DNA from: Flavobacteriales bacterium
Lineage (GTDB): Bacteria > Bacteroidota > Bacteroidia > Flavobacteriales_D > Crocinitomicaceae
Direction of reading: 5' to 3'
Assembly: GCA_015665275.1 (NCBI GenBank)
Contig: JADFAL010000018.1
Coordinates: 1-64,000 of the forward strand
Length of the DNA stretch: 64,000 bases
Position 1 is the first letter of the stretch. Each line of letters begins with the position of its first letter. Made by a program: the position numbers and the translations under genes. Below, in pieces: positions 7,001 to 15,205 of the stretch. A model generated the notes under the pieces. It was not told the DNA's origin. It saw only the letters and a list, made by a program, of their open reading frames with translations, and did no database searches.

Positions 7001-9250
7001 ATGAAGTATATTAGAATCATTTGTTGCTTGCTGCTGGCAACTATATCATTTGCACAACAACCGGGAGAAAGTGTTGGCCCATTAACAGGGAACCCCGTGC
7101 TTCAAGCGAAAGCAAAAAAGAACGTATCTCAATCCAAATCTTCGAGCACGTTCGATAGTTCATTTATCTACATCTCGGATACGATTAGTCTTCCTGTTTT
7201 TGATGATTTTAGTTCAGATAAGTTTCAAAAGTATACCGAAGATTATGGTGCTACTGGTGTGACTTCAATTTTGGAGTATCGACTGTTGGATCTTTCCTCG
7301 CAGCCGCTGCCAAATGATTATTTAGGGACACAGCAAGTAACATTTCGTCGAGTCTATAATGAGCAATCTGGAAGTTATACCGATACGAACTTTCCAGCTG
7401 TTGATATTCAATTGGGAGATCAAACCAATTACCCTACTTCGTACAATACAGTTTCTGCATACCCGCCATTTTATATATATGATACCATTCCGCAAGGAGG
7501 TGGAACGGATCCAAGCCCGGATACGGTATTTATTTTGGGACCGGAATTATTCCAAGATTCTGCACGTCAATTCTTCATGCCCATTAACGATCCAAATGCA
7601 ATTTGGGAAGATAACTACGTATACTTGAACAACACAATGGCAGTTCAGCCTTGGTCACTAGGGGTGGTAACTTTTGATGGTTTAGACGAAACAGGATATC
7701 CATACGCAATCAATTCCTCGATTACGAATTACGCCGACTTCCTAACATCGAAGCCAGTAGATATGAGTGCAATGACGGTAGCTGATTCCATGTATTTTAG
7801 TTTCATGTATCAGGCAAAAGGTTTCGCAGATGCACCAGAACCTGGAGATTCATTGGTATTACAGTTTTACGCGTCAAATTTAGATCAGTGGAATAATGTT
7901 TGGGCAACGAACGGGATTGCATTAGACACTTTCCGGGCAGGACATATCTTAATTGAGAATCCCGATTACTTTACAGATGCATTCCAATTCCGCTTCATTA
8001 ATTACGGAGGATTGTCGGGAAGCCTCGATCATTTCCACGTTGATTACGTGAATCTTCGTTCTGTGCCCGGTTTTGGAGGTTCAGCAGATTCAATATTGCG
8101 CGATATAGCATTTTCGTATCCATTGAACACATTGCTACAAGACTATACGTCCATCCCATGGGATCACTATAAGAACCTAGCGAATCCAAATGATGTGATG
8201 TCCGCTAATGTTCCTATTACGATGGCGAACAGTTTTCCAACAGACATCAGCGCAAATGATGGTGCTTTGGAAGTTTACTACAACAGCGGATTAGAAGGGT
8301 CAGGAACATTGGTCAGTGATATTTTGTGTGATAATGTCAATGACAACTACTTCGCGCTGGATATTCCATATTCAGAACATGATGTGAAAGCATTCCATAC
8401 CTTTGATCAGGCAAAACCTGGGATTTCACAGGATTTCGAAGTTATTGCAACGGCTACTGGAGGAGCACCCAATTTTGCGAATAATGACACAACTCGTTTT
8501 ACCCAAACCTTTCAAAACTATTACAGTTATGATGACGGAAGTGCAGAATCGGCATACGGAACTACAGGTGTTCAATCAAGACTAGCAATTCAATATACAT
8601 CGTACGAAGCAGATTCCGTTATCGGTCTAGCAATGCATTTTGTTCCCTCAGTAGAAGATGTTTCCAACAACCTCTTTCTTTTAACAGTGTGGGACGATCT
8701 AAACGGTCAGCCGAATAACGTGGTTTATGAAGACAATTTGTTCTTCCCGAGAACGCCATCGTACAATTATGGGTACAACATGTTCTCGTACTACTTTTTT
8801 GAGGACACCCTAAGAGTTCCGGTTAGCGGAACATTCTACGTGGGTTGGAGACAATTTGAAGCAGAACGACTTAATATTGGTTTGGATAGAAATAATGACA
8901 ATAGCGATCATGCATTCTTTAGTATTGATGGCGGAGCTACTTGGGATCAAGCTACAGAGTCCGGTTCTGTTATGATTCGACCTATATTTTCAACAAATAT
9001 GAACGTTACCTTGGGAGTAGAGGAGAATACTGAAATTGAAAGATTTTCAAAAATTTATCCAAATCCAACAAGAAATAAGGTTACCATCGAACCATCTGTT
9101 ACATATACAGGTGCAATCTTGCGAAACATGCAAGGTCAGATCGTAAAACAGATTGTAGAAAAAGAGTTTTACATGCAAGACCTTCCATCGGGAATATACT
9201 TCCTTGAAGTAATTGGAGAAAGCAAGGTGCACAAGATTAGTAAAATGTAA
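7001..9250 (+). CDS. T9SS-secreted protein with C-terminal sorting domain
   Basis: Protein of 749 residues. A signal peptide (MKYIRIICCLLLATISFAQ) is followed by a long, acidic, aromatic-rich region of beta character without a catalytic motif I can name. The last about 80 residues are a type A T9SS sorting domain: FSKIYPNPTRNKVTIEP, then a predicted seven-strand fold and the terminal LPSGIYFLEVIGESKVHKISKM-type pattern. It is exported through Sec, then across the outer membrane by T9SS, and anchored or released. ATG 7001 is preferred to the earlier GTG because it gives a proper signal peptide and avoids overlap with the PASTA gene. In this phylum such a gene commonly lies beside PASTA and rluD genes. 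Function unknown. Confidence 0.85.
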   Translation: MKYIRIICCLLLATISFAQQPGESVGPLTGNPVLQAKAKKNVSQSKSSSTFDSSFIYISDTISLPVFDDFSSDKFQKYTEDYGATGVTSILEYRLLDLSSQPLPNDYLGTQQVTFRRVYNEQSGSYTDTNFPAVDIQLGDQTNYPTSYNTVSAYPPFYIYDTIPQGGGTDPSPDTVFILGPELFQDSARQFFMPINDPNAIWEDNYVYLNNTMAVQPWSLGVVTFDGLDETGYPYAINSSITNYADFLTSKPVDMSAMTVADSMYFSFMYQAKGFADAPEPGDSLVLQFYASNLDQWNNVWATNGIALDTFRAGHILIENPDYFTDAFQFRFINYGGLSGSLDHFHVDYVNLRSVPGFGGSADSILRDIAFSYPLNTLLQDYTSIPWDHYKNLANPNDVMSANVPITMANSFPTDISANDGALEVYYNSGLEGSGTLVSDILCDNVNDNYFALDIPYSEHDVKAFHTFDQAKPGISQDFEVIATATGGAPNFANNDTTRFTQTFQNYYSYDDGSAESAYGTTGVQSRLAIQYTSYEADSVIGLAMHFVPSVEDVSNNLFLLTVWDDLNGQPNNVVYEDNLFFPRTPSYNYGYNMFSYYFFEDTLRVPVSGTFYVGWRQFEAERLNIGLDRNNDNSDHAFFSIDGGATWDQATESGSVMIRPIFSTNMNVTLGVEENTEIERFSKIYPNPTRNKVTIEPSVTYTGAILRNMQGQIVKQIVEKEFYMQDLPSGIYFLEVIGESKVHKISKM

Positions 9251-9258
9251 GGGTAAGA

Positions 9259-10296
9259 ATGCAAGAATTAGAAGGGCATAAAGTAGACGAAGAACAACAA
9301 GAAGATCTTTTCGAGCATCATCGTTTTACGGCAGACGACGGTCAGGAAATCTTGAGGATTGATAAATTCCTGATGGATCGCATGCCCAATACCTCGCGCA
9401 ATAAAATCCAAATTGCAGCAAAAGGTGGCAACATTCACGTAAACAAGAAGCCGGTAAAACAGAATTACAAGGTTAAGCCTGGTGATGAGGTGTCGATAGT
9501 ACTTCCTTATCCAGTGCGAGAGATTGAACTCATTCCGCAAGACATTCCTTTAGATATTGCCTACGAAGATGAAACCCTTGTTGTGGTGAACAAACCAGCA
9601 AACATGGTTGTACATCCAGGCTATGGAAACTACAAAGGAACCTTGGTAAATGCGTTGGTGTACCATTTTGATAACCTGCCCGAAAGAATTGACAATTATT
9701 ACGGGCGCCCTGGCTTGGTGCATCGATTGGACAAGCATACAACCGGATTGTTGGTAATTGCTAAAACCGAATCAGCATTAACCATGCTTGCCAAGCAATT
9801 TTATGATCGTACCACAGAAAGAAGGTATCATGCACTTGTTTGGGGAGATGTAAGTGAAGATGGAACCATAACCGGAAACATTGGTCGATCCTTGAAAAAC
9901 CGAAAAGTCATGACGGTATTTCCAGAAGGCGATTACGGTAAACATGCGGTTACACATTACAAGGTATTGAAACGATTTGGCTATGTCACGTTAGTAGAGT
10001 GTAAATTGGAAACAGGAAGAACACACCAAATCCGTGCGCACATGAAATACATTGGACATCCATTATTTCACGATCTGGAATACGGCGGCGATAGTATTTT
10101 AAAAGGAATGCCTACCAGCAAGTATAAGAGGTTTGTCATGAATTGCTTTGACTTAATTCCAGGGCAAGCGCTACATGCCAAAACACTCGGATTTGAACAT
10201 CCGGAAACAAAAGAATTTATCCGTTTGAATTCCGAATTGCCAGATGGCTTTGAAAGAATCCTGGAAAAATGGACTACATATATTAAAGAAGATTAA
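9259..10296 (+). CDS. rluD: RluD-type 23S rRNA pseudouridine synthase
   Basis: RluA-family pseudouridine synthase that isomerises uridines in 23S rRNA during large-subunit assembly. It has 345 residues: an N-terminal S4 RNA-binding domain at about 31-95 (IDKFLMDRMPNTSRNKI), then the catalytic domain with PGLVHRLDKHTTGLLVIAKT at 151-170, where Asp158 is the catalytic residue. A later ETGRTHQIRAHMKYIGHPL motif completes the family signature. It is the last gene of the LOG-PASTA-T9SS-rluD run. The S4 domain and length fit RluD better than RluA or RluC, though in Bacteroidota the exact modified positions are not certain. Confidence 0.9.
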   Translation: MQELEGHKVDEEQQEDLFEHHRFTADDGQEILRIDKFLMDRMPNTSRNKIQIAAKGGNIHVNKKPVKQNYKVKPGDEVSIVLPYPVREIELIPQDIPLDIAYEDETLVVVNKPANMVVHPGYGNYKGTLVNALVYHFDNLPERIDNYYGRPGLVHRLDKHTTGLLVIAKTESALTMLAKQFYDRTTERRYHALVWGDVSEDGTITGNIGRSLKNRKVMTVFPEGDYGKHAVTHYKVLKRFGYVTLVECKLETGRTHQIRAHMKYIGHPLFHDLEYGGDSILKGMPTSKYKRFVMNCFDLIPGQALHAKTLGFEHPETKEFIRLNSELPDGFERILEKWTTYIKED

Positions 10297-10305
10297 CCAA
10301 AAAAG

Positions 10306-10317
10306 TTCAAATTTGAA
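10306..10317. other. 12-base perfect palindrome between rluD and the PorE-like gene
   Basis: TTCAAATTTGAA lies 10 bases after the rluD stop and about 26 bases upstream of the next promoter. It could be a protein site or chance in A+T-rich sequence; there is no T-run for a terminator. Confidence 0.3.
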
Positions 10318-10342
10318 AGCATTGTGAAATAACGAAAAGTGA

Positions 10343-10374
10343 TTGTGTGTCAATCAGTTTTTTTGTTACTTTTA
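10343..10374 (+). promoter_or_regulatory. Promoter of PorE-like gene
   Basis: TTG at 10343-10345 and TACTTTTA at 10367-10374, 21 bases apart; one mismatch to TAnnTTTG. It leaves a leader of roughly 50 bases before the ATG at 10429. Confidence 0.5.
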
Positions 10375-10428
10375 CGGTCATTAACAACCCTAATGCTACG
10401 AAAGCGAACCAATACGAAAAGGACAACT

Positions 10429-12618
10429 ATGAAGTTTAAACACGCCTTATCACTTGTATTTATTGTAATTGCAACTGTTGCTACGGCTCAGAATTCGAAT
10501 GTATTAAAAGCCCGCACTGCGTATATGAGTGCCGCATTTGCGGAAGCACGCGAATTGGGTGAGAAAGCATACAAAAGTATTCCTTCAAAAGATACCCGTA
10601 AAAACCTTCGTTTGAAAGGAGAAATGGCATCTCTTACTGGAGATTGCTTCCGTTATCAGGAAATGTATCGACCGGCAAACGATTGGTATGAAAGAGCGAT
10701 TCAGCTAGAGTATTTTAACCATGTACCTGAAGTATATCTATATAGCGGAGACATGCTTCGTATGATGGGGGAAAACGAGAAAGCGAAAGACATGTACGAA
10801 GAGTACATGAAGTTGGTCCCTGAAAGTGATCTAGCTAAAGCCGGAATGGAGTCCATTAAAATGAACGAATCATTTGTAGAGAGTAAAACACGTCACGTAA
10901 TTGAAAACGAAGTTGAGCTAAATACAGAAAGTTTCGATATGGCTTCTGTAGTTGGAGATCGTAAAGGAGTGAAGATTTACTTTGGATCTAGCCGCGATGG
11001 TGGAGTTGGAGGTGAAGAGTCTTCACGTACAGGTGATACTCAAATGGATCTTTGGGTTTCCGATCTAGATAAGAAAGGAAACTGGACGAAACCATACTTG
11101 GTTAAGGAAAGTGATGAAGGAACAATTAACACACCTGATGCAGAAGGAACAGTATGTTTCGATGATCGTTTCAAGAAGATGTTCTTCACGCGATGTCCTG
11201 TAATGAAAAAGCAAAATCTTGGTTGCGAAATCTGGATGTCAGAAGCAGCAAACAAAACAGAATGGAAAGAGCCAGTTGAATTAACAACACTTCGTCCGCA
11301 TGATTCTGTCTCAGTTGGACACCCTGCAACAATGGATGGTAAATTCCTAGTATTCGTTTCGGATCAAGAAGGAGGATACGGAGGTAAAGACCTTTGGTAT
11401 TCAACTTACGACCGAAAAGGAGATACGTGGTCTGCACCGAAAAACATGGGGCCTGAAATTAACACTGCAGGAAACGAATTGTTCCCAACATTCGGATTGA
11501 ACGGGGATTTGATCTTTTCAACAGATGGTCGTCCTGGAATGGGAGGTTTGGATTTGTTCCGTGCCGCTCGCGTAGGAGAAGACAACAAATGGGAGAATCC
11601 AACAAACTTAGGTACTCCATTGAACTCAACAAGTAACGATTACGCATTGACAGAAATTGACGATCGTAACGGATACCTTACTTCTGAGCGTAAAAGTGTT
11701 AATGGAGAATACAACGTTGATATTTTCTCATACAACATTCCTCCATTCTTGTACACATTGAAAATGGATATCCATGAATTTGGTGATCCAGGGCGTAAAA
11801 TCGAAGATGTTCGAATTACAGTGAAAGGAGAAAATCCAGGTGAAACTTGGGAAGGATATTCGAATGCACAAGGTGCTATCTTCTGGGATATTCGCCCAAT
11901 CGAAGATCCTACTTTCGGAAATCGTTTCGTAAACGAAAACGCTACGTACACCATTTCAATTTCTGGAGACCCTGAATTGTACTACGAGCAGCCAGAAACA
12001 CAAACCATTACAACAATGGGCTTGGATTACCCACAAGATTTCGTGGTAGCGATGAATTTGATCCCACAACGTCCAATCCGTCTCCCGGAAGTACGTTACC
12101 CATTAAACAAGTGGGAATTGTTGATCGATGAGGAAGCGGATGTGCCTTTTAACTCGGAAGATTCATTGATGTATGTATTGAAAATGTTAGAAGACAATCC
12201 AAAGCTGGTAATCCAATTGAACTCTCATACGGATTCACGTGGTAGTGGACCTCGAAACGAAAAGTTGGCAACTAATCGTGCACGTCGTTGTTACAAGTTC
12301 TTGGTTGAAGAAAAAGGAGTTGATCCGCGTCGTATTGTTCCTGTAGGTAAAGGAGAGTCAAGTCCAAGAAAGATTTACAAGAAAGGAGACGTTTACTCTG
12401 TAGTACCGCCTCAAGAAAATAACGCAGATTTTGATGAATGGGAAGAAATAATTCTTACCGAAAGATACATCAACCAGTACAGAGCAACTGACAAAGCAAT
12501 GTTTGAAAGATTACATCAGTACAATCGTCGTACGGATGCTGAAATTCTTTCCTTAGACTTTGATCCAGAAACGGCACCAGCTGCAGATACAAAGTACCTG
12601 AAGTACGTGCCGTACTAG
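10429..12618 (+). CDS. OmpA-family multidomain protein, PorE-like T9SS anchor
   Basis: Protein of 729 residues with a signal peptide (residues 1-20, ends VATAQ). Domains in order: TPR-like helices at about 25-150 (AFAEARELGEKAYKS; EKAKDMYEEYMKLVPES); a PD40/WD40-like propeller at about 170-430 (repeated FVSDQEGGYGGKDLWYS and FSTDGRPGMGGLDLF blades); a carboxypeptidase-regulatory-like fold at about 445-530; an OmpA C-terminal peptidoglycan-binding domain at about 560-660 (NSHTDSRGSGPRNEKLATNR); and a tail of about 60 residues. This order is that of PorE (PG1058) of Porphyromonas, which links T9SS to peptidoglycan. Similar OmpA proteins with other partners exist, so PorE identity is probable, not proven. 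It has its own promoter and terminator. ATG 10429 gives the signal peptide. Confidence 0.8.
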   Translation: MKFKHALSLVFIVIATVATAQNSNVLKARTAYMSAAFAEARELGEKAYKSIPSKDTRKNLRLKGEMASLTGDCFRYQEMYRPANDWYERAIQLEYFNHVPEVYLYSGDMLRMMGENEKAKDMYEEYMKLVPESDLAKAGMESIKMNESFVESKTRHVIENEVELNTESFDMASVVGDRKGVKIYFGSSRDGGVGGEESSRTGDTQMDLWVSDLDKKGNWTKPYLVKESDEGTINTPDAEGTVCFDDRFKKMFFTRCPVMKKQNLGCEIWMSEAANKTEWKEPVELTTLRPHDSVSVGHPATMDGKFLVFVSDQEGGYGGKDLWYSTYDRKGDTWSAPKNMGPEINTAGNELFPTFGLNGDLIFSTDGRPGMGGLDLFRAARVGEDNKWENPTNLGTPLNSTSNDYALTEIDDRNGYLTSERKSVNGEYNVDIFSYNIPPFLYTLKMDIHEFGDPGRKIEDVRITVKGENPGETWEGYSNAQGAIFWDIRPIEDPTFGNRFVNENATYTISISGDPELYYEQPETQTITTMGLDYPQDFVVAMNLIPQRPIRLPEVRYPLNKWELLIDEEADVPFNSEDSLMYVLKMLEDNPKLVIQLNSHTDSRGSGPRNEKLATNRARRCYKFLVEEKGVDPRRIVPVGKGESSPRKIYKKGDVYSVVPPQENNADFDEWEEIILTERYINQYRATDKAMFERLHQYNRRTDAEILSLDFDPETAPAADTKYLKYVPY

Positions 12619-12641
12619 AAAGGTTCTTCTAGATAAAAACT

Positions 12642-12675
12642 AACCCTGACTTCGAAAGAACGTCAGGGTTTTTTT
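12642..12675 (+). terminator. Rho-independent terminator after PorE-like gene
   Basis: Nine-pair stem AACCCTGAC / GTCAGGGTT with an 11-base loop, followed by a run of T. It closes the PorE-like monocistron. Confidence 0.85.
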
Positions 12676-12708
12676 GTATCTTAAAGTAAGAACCTAATAC
12701 CTAACACA

Positions 12709-13857
12709 ATGACAGAAGAGTACCTCCATTTTATTTGGAGTCTGAAAAGAATTATCGCCACTGAATTACAAACGCAGCATCAAGAATCTATTCAAATAAT
12801 AAGTGCGGGACTGCATAACGCCATTATGGCTGGCCCTGATTTTAGCCATGCAAAACTTATAATAGATGGAATCGAATGGCACGGTCCCGTAGAAATTCAT
12901 GTAAAAAGCTCTGATTGGTATGCACACAAACATCACCAAGATGAAGCGTATAACAATGTTATTCTACACGTGGTGTTTGAGCATGATCGCGAAGTGGAGC
13001 AAAACGGACGAATACTACCCACGTTAGAATTAAAACCCTTCATTGATTGGGATCACTTTGAGCAGTTCGAACATTTTAAAAATAGTAAGCACGATATCCA
13101 TTGTGCAGCGTCTCTGAAAGGAACCAATTCCATCTTCATTGAAAACATGATGGAAAAATCATTGATAGAAAAGTGGGGGCAAAAAATCTCTGTACTTCAA
13201 GAATACATCAAAGATCCAAACGATGCCATGATGACTTTTCTAGGAGCTGCCTTTGGCGGTCACTTGAATATGCATCCGTTTTTACAAACGCTTGCAACTG
13301 TTCCAGCCGAGAGATTGAGAAAAATGGCTCCCATCAAACGGTACAACTTACTATTGACGCAAAGCGGAATGGTCTTCAATGATATTAAGACAATAGATCG
13401 ATGGCATTTCAAAGGGAACCGTCCGGGGAATTTCCCCTCAAAACGATTGTATCAATTTGCGTTCTTCATGCATGATGATCAATTGAAGTTGCTAGCAGAA
13501 CTGTCAACTCCGAAGGAGGTTATTGATCGCTTCGAGGAAATAATGAAACCTAAAACAACGCAATTGAGGCTTACGGAAAACTTCAAGAACCACTTGTTAA
13601 TCAATGCAGTGGTCCCCTTCTTTTATTATTGTGCGCTTCAGGAGCAAAACGAGAAGTACCAAGAATTCGCCCTCGAACTACTGAAGAACGTACCACCGGA
13701 GAATAATAACATCACAAGAAAGTGGTCAGCAATTGACAAGGCTCCAAAAAACGCTTGGGAGTCGCAAGGACTTTTGGCGCTCTATCGCTATTACTGTAAA
13801 GCGAAAAAATGCCTATCTTGCGAAGTAGGAAACGCCATCATTGATCGTTCGAAATGA
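12709..13857 (+). CDS. DUF2851 family protein
   Basis: Cytoplasmic protein of 382 residues with no signal peptide. The N-terminal half has the DUF2851 hallmark region GPDFSHAKLIIDG, followed by WHGPVEIHVKSSDWY and a YNNVILHVVFEHD stretch. The C-terminal half carries a Cys cluster near the end (KAKKCLSCEVGN), which may bind metal. The family is widespread and nearly confined to Bacteroidota; no biochemical function is known to me. The conserved acid/lysine pattern in the N-terminal region recalls a nuclease-like core, but that is speculation. Its stop overlaps the next ATG (ATGA), so the two genes are translationally coupled. Confidence 0.85.
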   Translation: MTEEYLHFIWSLKRIIATELQTQHQESIQIISAGLHNAIMAGPDFSHAKLIIDGIEWHGPVEIHVKSSDWYAHKHHQDEAYNNVILHVVFEHDREVEQNGRILPTLELKPFIDWDHFEQFEHFKNSKHDIHCAASLKGTNSIFIENMMEKSLIEKWGQKISVLQEYIKDPNDAMMTFLGAAFGGHLNMHPFLQTLATVPAERLRKMAPIKRYNLLLTQSGMVFNDIKTIDRWHFKGNRPGNFPSKRLYQFAFFMHDDQLKLLAELSTPKEVIDRFEEIMKPKTTQLRLTENFKNHLLINAVVPFFYYCALQEQNEKYQEFALELLKNVPPENNNITRKWSAIDKAPKNAWESQGLLALYRYYCKAKKCLSCEVGNAIIDRSK

Positions 13858-14084
13858 TACAAAAAACCATCTTCTTTTTTGAAATGAAGTCCTTCGGTGT
13901 TTGCGCCTGGTGGGCTCGTAAATTCGGAATTAGCTCGGCAAAAGTGCGACTTGGTTTTATTTACGCATCTTTTATTGCATTGGGATCGCCGCTTTTGATT
14001 TATCTAATCATGGCATGGATTCTTGAGCACAAGCACTATTTCAAGTTTCAGCGAAGAAAAAGAAACACCATCTGGGAATTGTAG
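13854..14084 (+). CDS. Small PspC-like membrane protein
   Basis: Protein of 76 residues with a PspC-like core: FGVCAWWARKFGISSAKVR, then one hydrophobic segment (LGFIYASFIALGSPLLIYLIMAW) and a basic C-terminus. PspC domains are small inner-membrane modules linked to envelope-stress responses; no other Psp gene is nearby. It is coupled to DUF2851 by a 4-base stop/start overlap and lies 6 nt before the K+ channel gene, suggesting one operon. Role in this operon unknown. Confidence 0.8.
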   Translation: MIQKTIFFFEMKSFGVCAWWARKFGISSAKVRLGFIYASFIALGSPLLIYLIMAWILEHKHYFKFQRRKRNTIWEL

Positions 14085-14090
14085 AAGAGC

Positions 14091-15104
14091 ATGTTCGTCA
14101 AATCGACCTTATTTAAAAGAATGTCCTACTTCCTCGGCCTGATAGCTTTTATCATGGTGGGAGGAACGATGGGGTACATAATCATTGAAGGGTGGGGAGT
14201 TGTAGATGCGCTTTACATGACGATCATCACGATTTCAACTGTCGGATTCGAAGAGGTGACCCCCTTATCGAACTACGGAAAATTATTTACTGCATTTTTG
14301 ATTGTAACTAGCTTTGGTACTTTCGCCTATGCTGTTACATCATTAACGCGCTACTTCATTGGCGGGGAATACAAACGTTACATTAAAGAATATCGGGTCA
14401 TGAAAGAAACCGGAAAAATGCAAGGTCACGTAATTATTTGTGGATTTGGACGTGTGGGAATGCAGGTTGCAATAGATCTTCAAGAGGCAGGTCAGGATTT
14501 CGTAATTCTCGAGAAAGACGAAGAGGTAATCGAACATTGGTCCACACATGAAGAATATTTATTCATCAAAGGAGACAGTACGGATGATGAAGTGCTTGAT
14601 CGTGCAGGAATTCAAAGTGCTCTAGCCGTTATTACCTGTATGCCAAAGGACGCGGATAACATTTATGTCGTACTGGCATCTCGAGAGAAGAACGACAATT
14701 TGCTGATTGTCAGTAGAGCATCATTTAATACTTCCGTTTCTAAATTGAGAATCGCGGGAGCAAACAACGTAATTATGCCCGATTCAATTGGAGGATCTCA
14801 TATGGCGTCTTTGATCTCAAATCCAGATGTGATGGAATTCCTTGACATCATTAGGGCACAAGGAACTGTAGGTGCGAATATGGATACTGTAACATACGAT
14901 CAATTGCCTCCAGATCTTCAGGGCAAAACAATAAAAGAGTTAGATTCTCATAAGGTTACTGGGGTCACTATTATCGGTTTCAGAGAAAAAGACGGTGAAT
15001 ACCAAATCAATCCGCCAGAATCTACTACCGTCGGGCCGGGGTCGAAGCTGTTTGTTCTTGGAAATGAGGAGCAAATCGATAAGTTTGTAAAGTACTTTAA
15101 ATAA
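14091..15104 (+). CDS. Two-TM potassium channel with RCK (TrkA-N/TrkA-C) domains
   Basis: Protein of 337 residues. Two transmembrane helices (about 13-33 and 66-88) flank a pore loop with the filter-like TISTVGFEEV at residues 48-57. A Rossmann RCK domain (GFGRVG at 118-123) at about 112-230 and a TrkA-C domain at about 255-335 follow. Architecture is that of MthK-type ligand-gated K+ channels in the inner membrane. The usual TVGYGD filter reads TVGFEE here; other Bacteroidota channels also depart from the consensus, but Glu in place of the second Gly could alter conductance. Fourth gene downstream context is independent (a new promoter follows). Confidence 0.85.
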   Translation: MFVKSTLFKRMSYFLGLIAFIMVGGTMGYIIIEGWGVVDALYMTIITISTVGFEEVTPLSNYGKLFTAFLIVTSFGTFAYAVTSLTRYFIGGEYKRYIKEYRVMKETGKMQGHVIICGFGRVGMQVAIDLQEAGQDFVILEKDEEVIEHWSTHEEYLFIKGDSTDDEVLDRAGIQSALAVITCMPKDADNIYVVLASREKNDNLLIVSRASFNTSVSKLRIAGANNVIMPDSIGGSHMASLISNPDVMEFLDIIRAQGTVGANMDTVTYDQLPPDLQGKTIKELDSHKVTGVTIIGFREKDGEYQINPPESTTVGPGSKLFVLGNEEQIDKFVKYFK

Positions 15105-15163
15105 AGCCACAGGGGCCCTTTAACCGTCTATATAGTTCCTCGATAGCCCTCGCTATTATTTGT

Positions 15164-15171
15164 TATATTTG
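15164..15171 (+). promoter_or_regulatory. -7 box upstream of the symporter gene
   Basis: TATATTTG is a perfect TAnnTTTG match 35 bases before the ATG at 15206. No clear TTG lies at the -33 distance. Confidence 0.5.
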
Positions 15172-15205
15172 GTTCCTACTTGAAAACTAGCATAATCTCT
15201 ACAAA

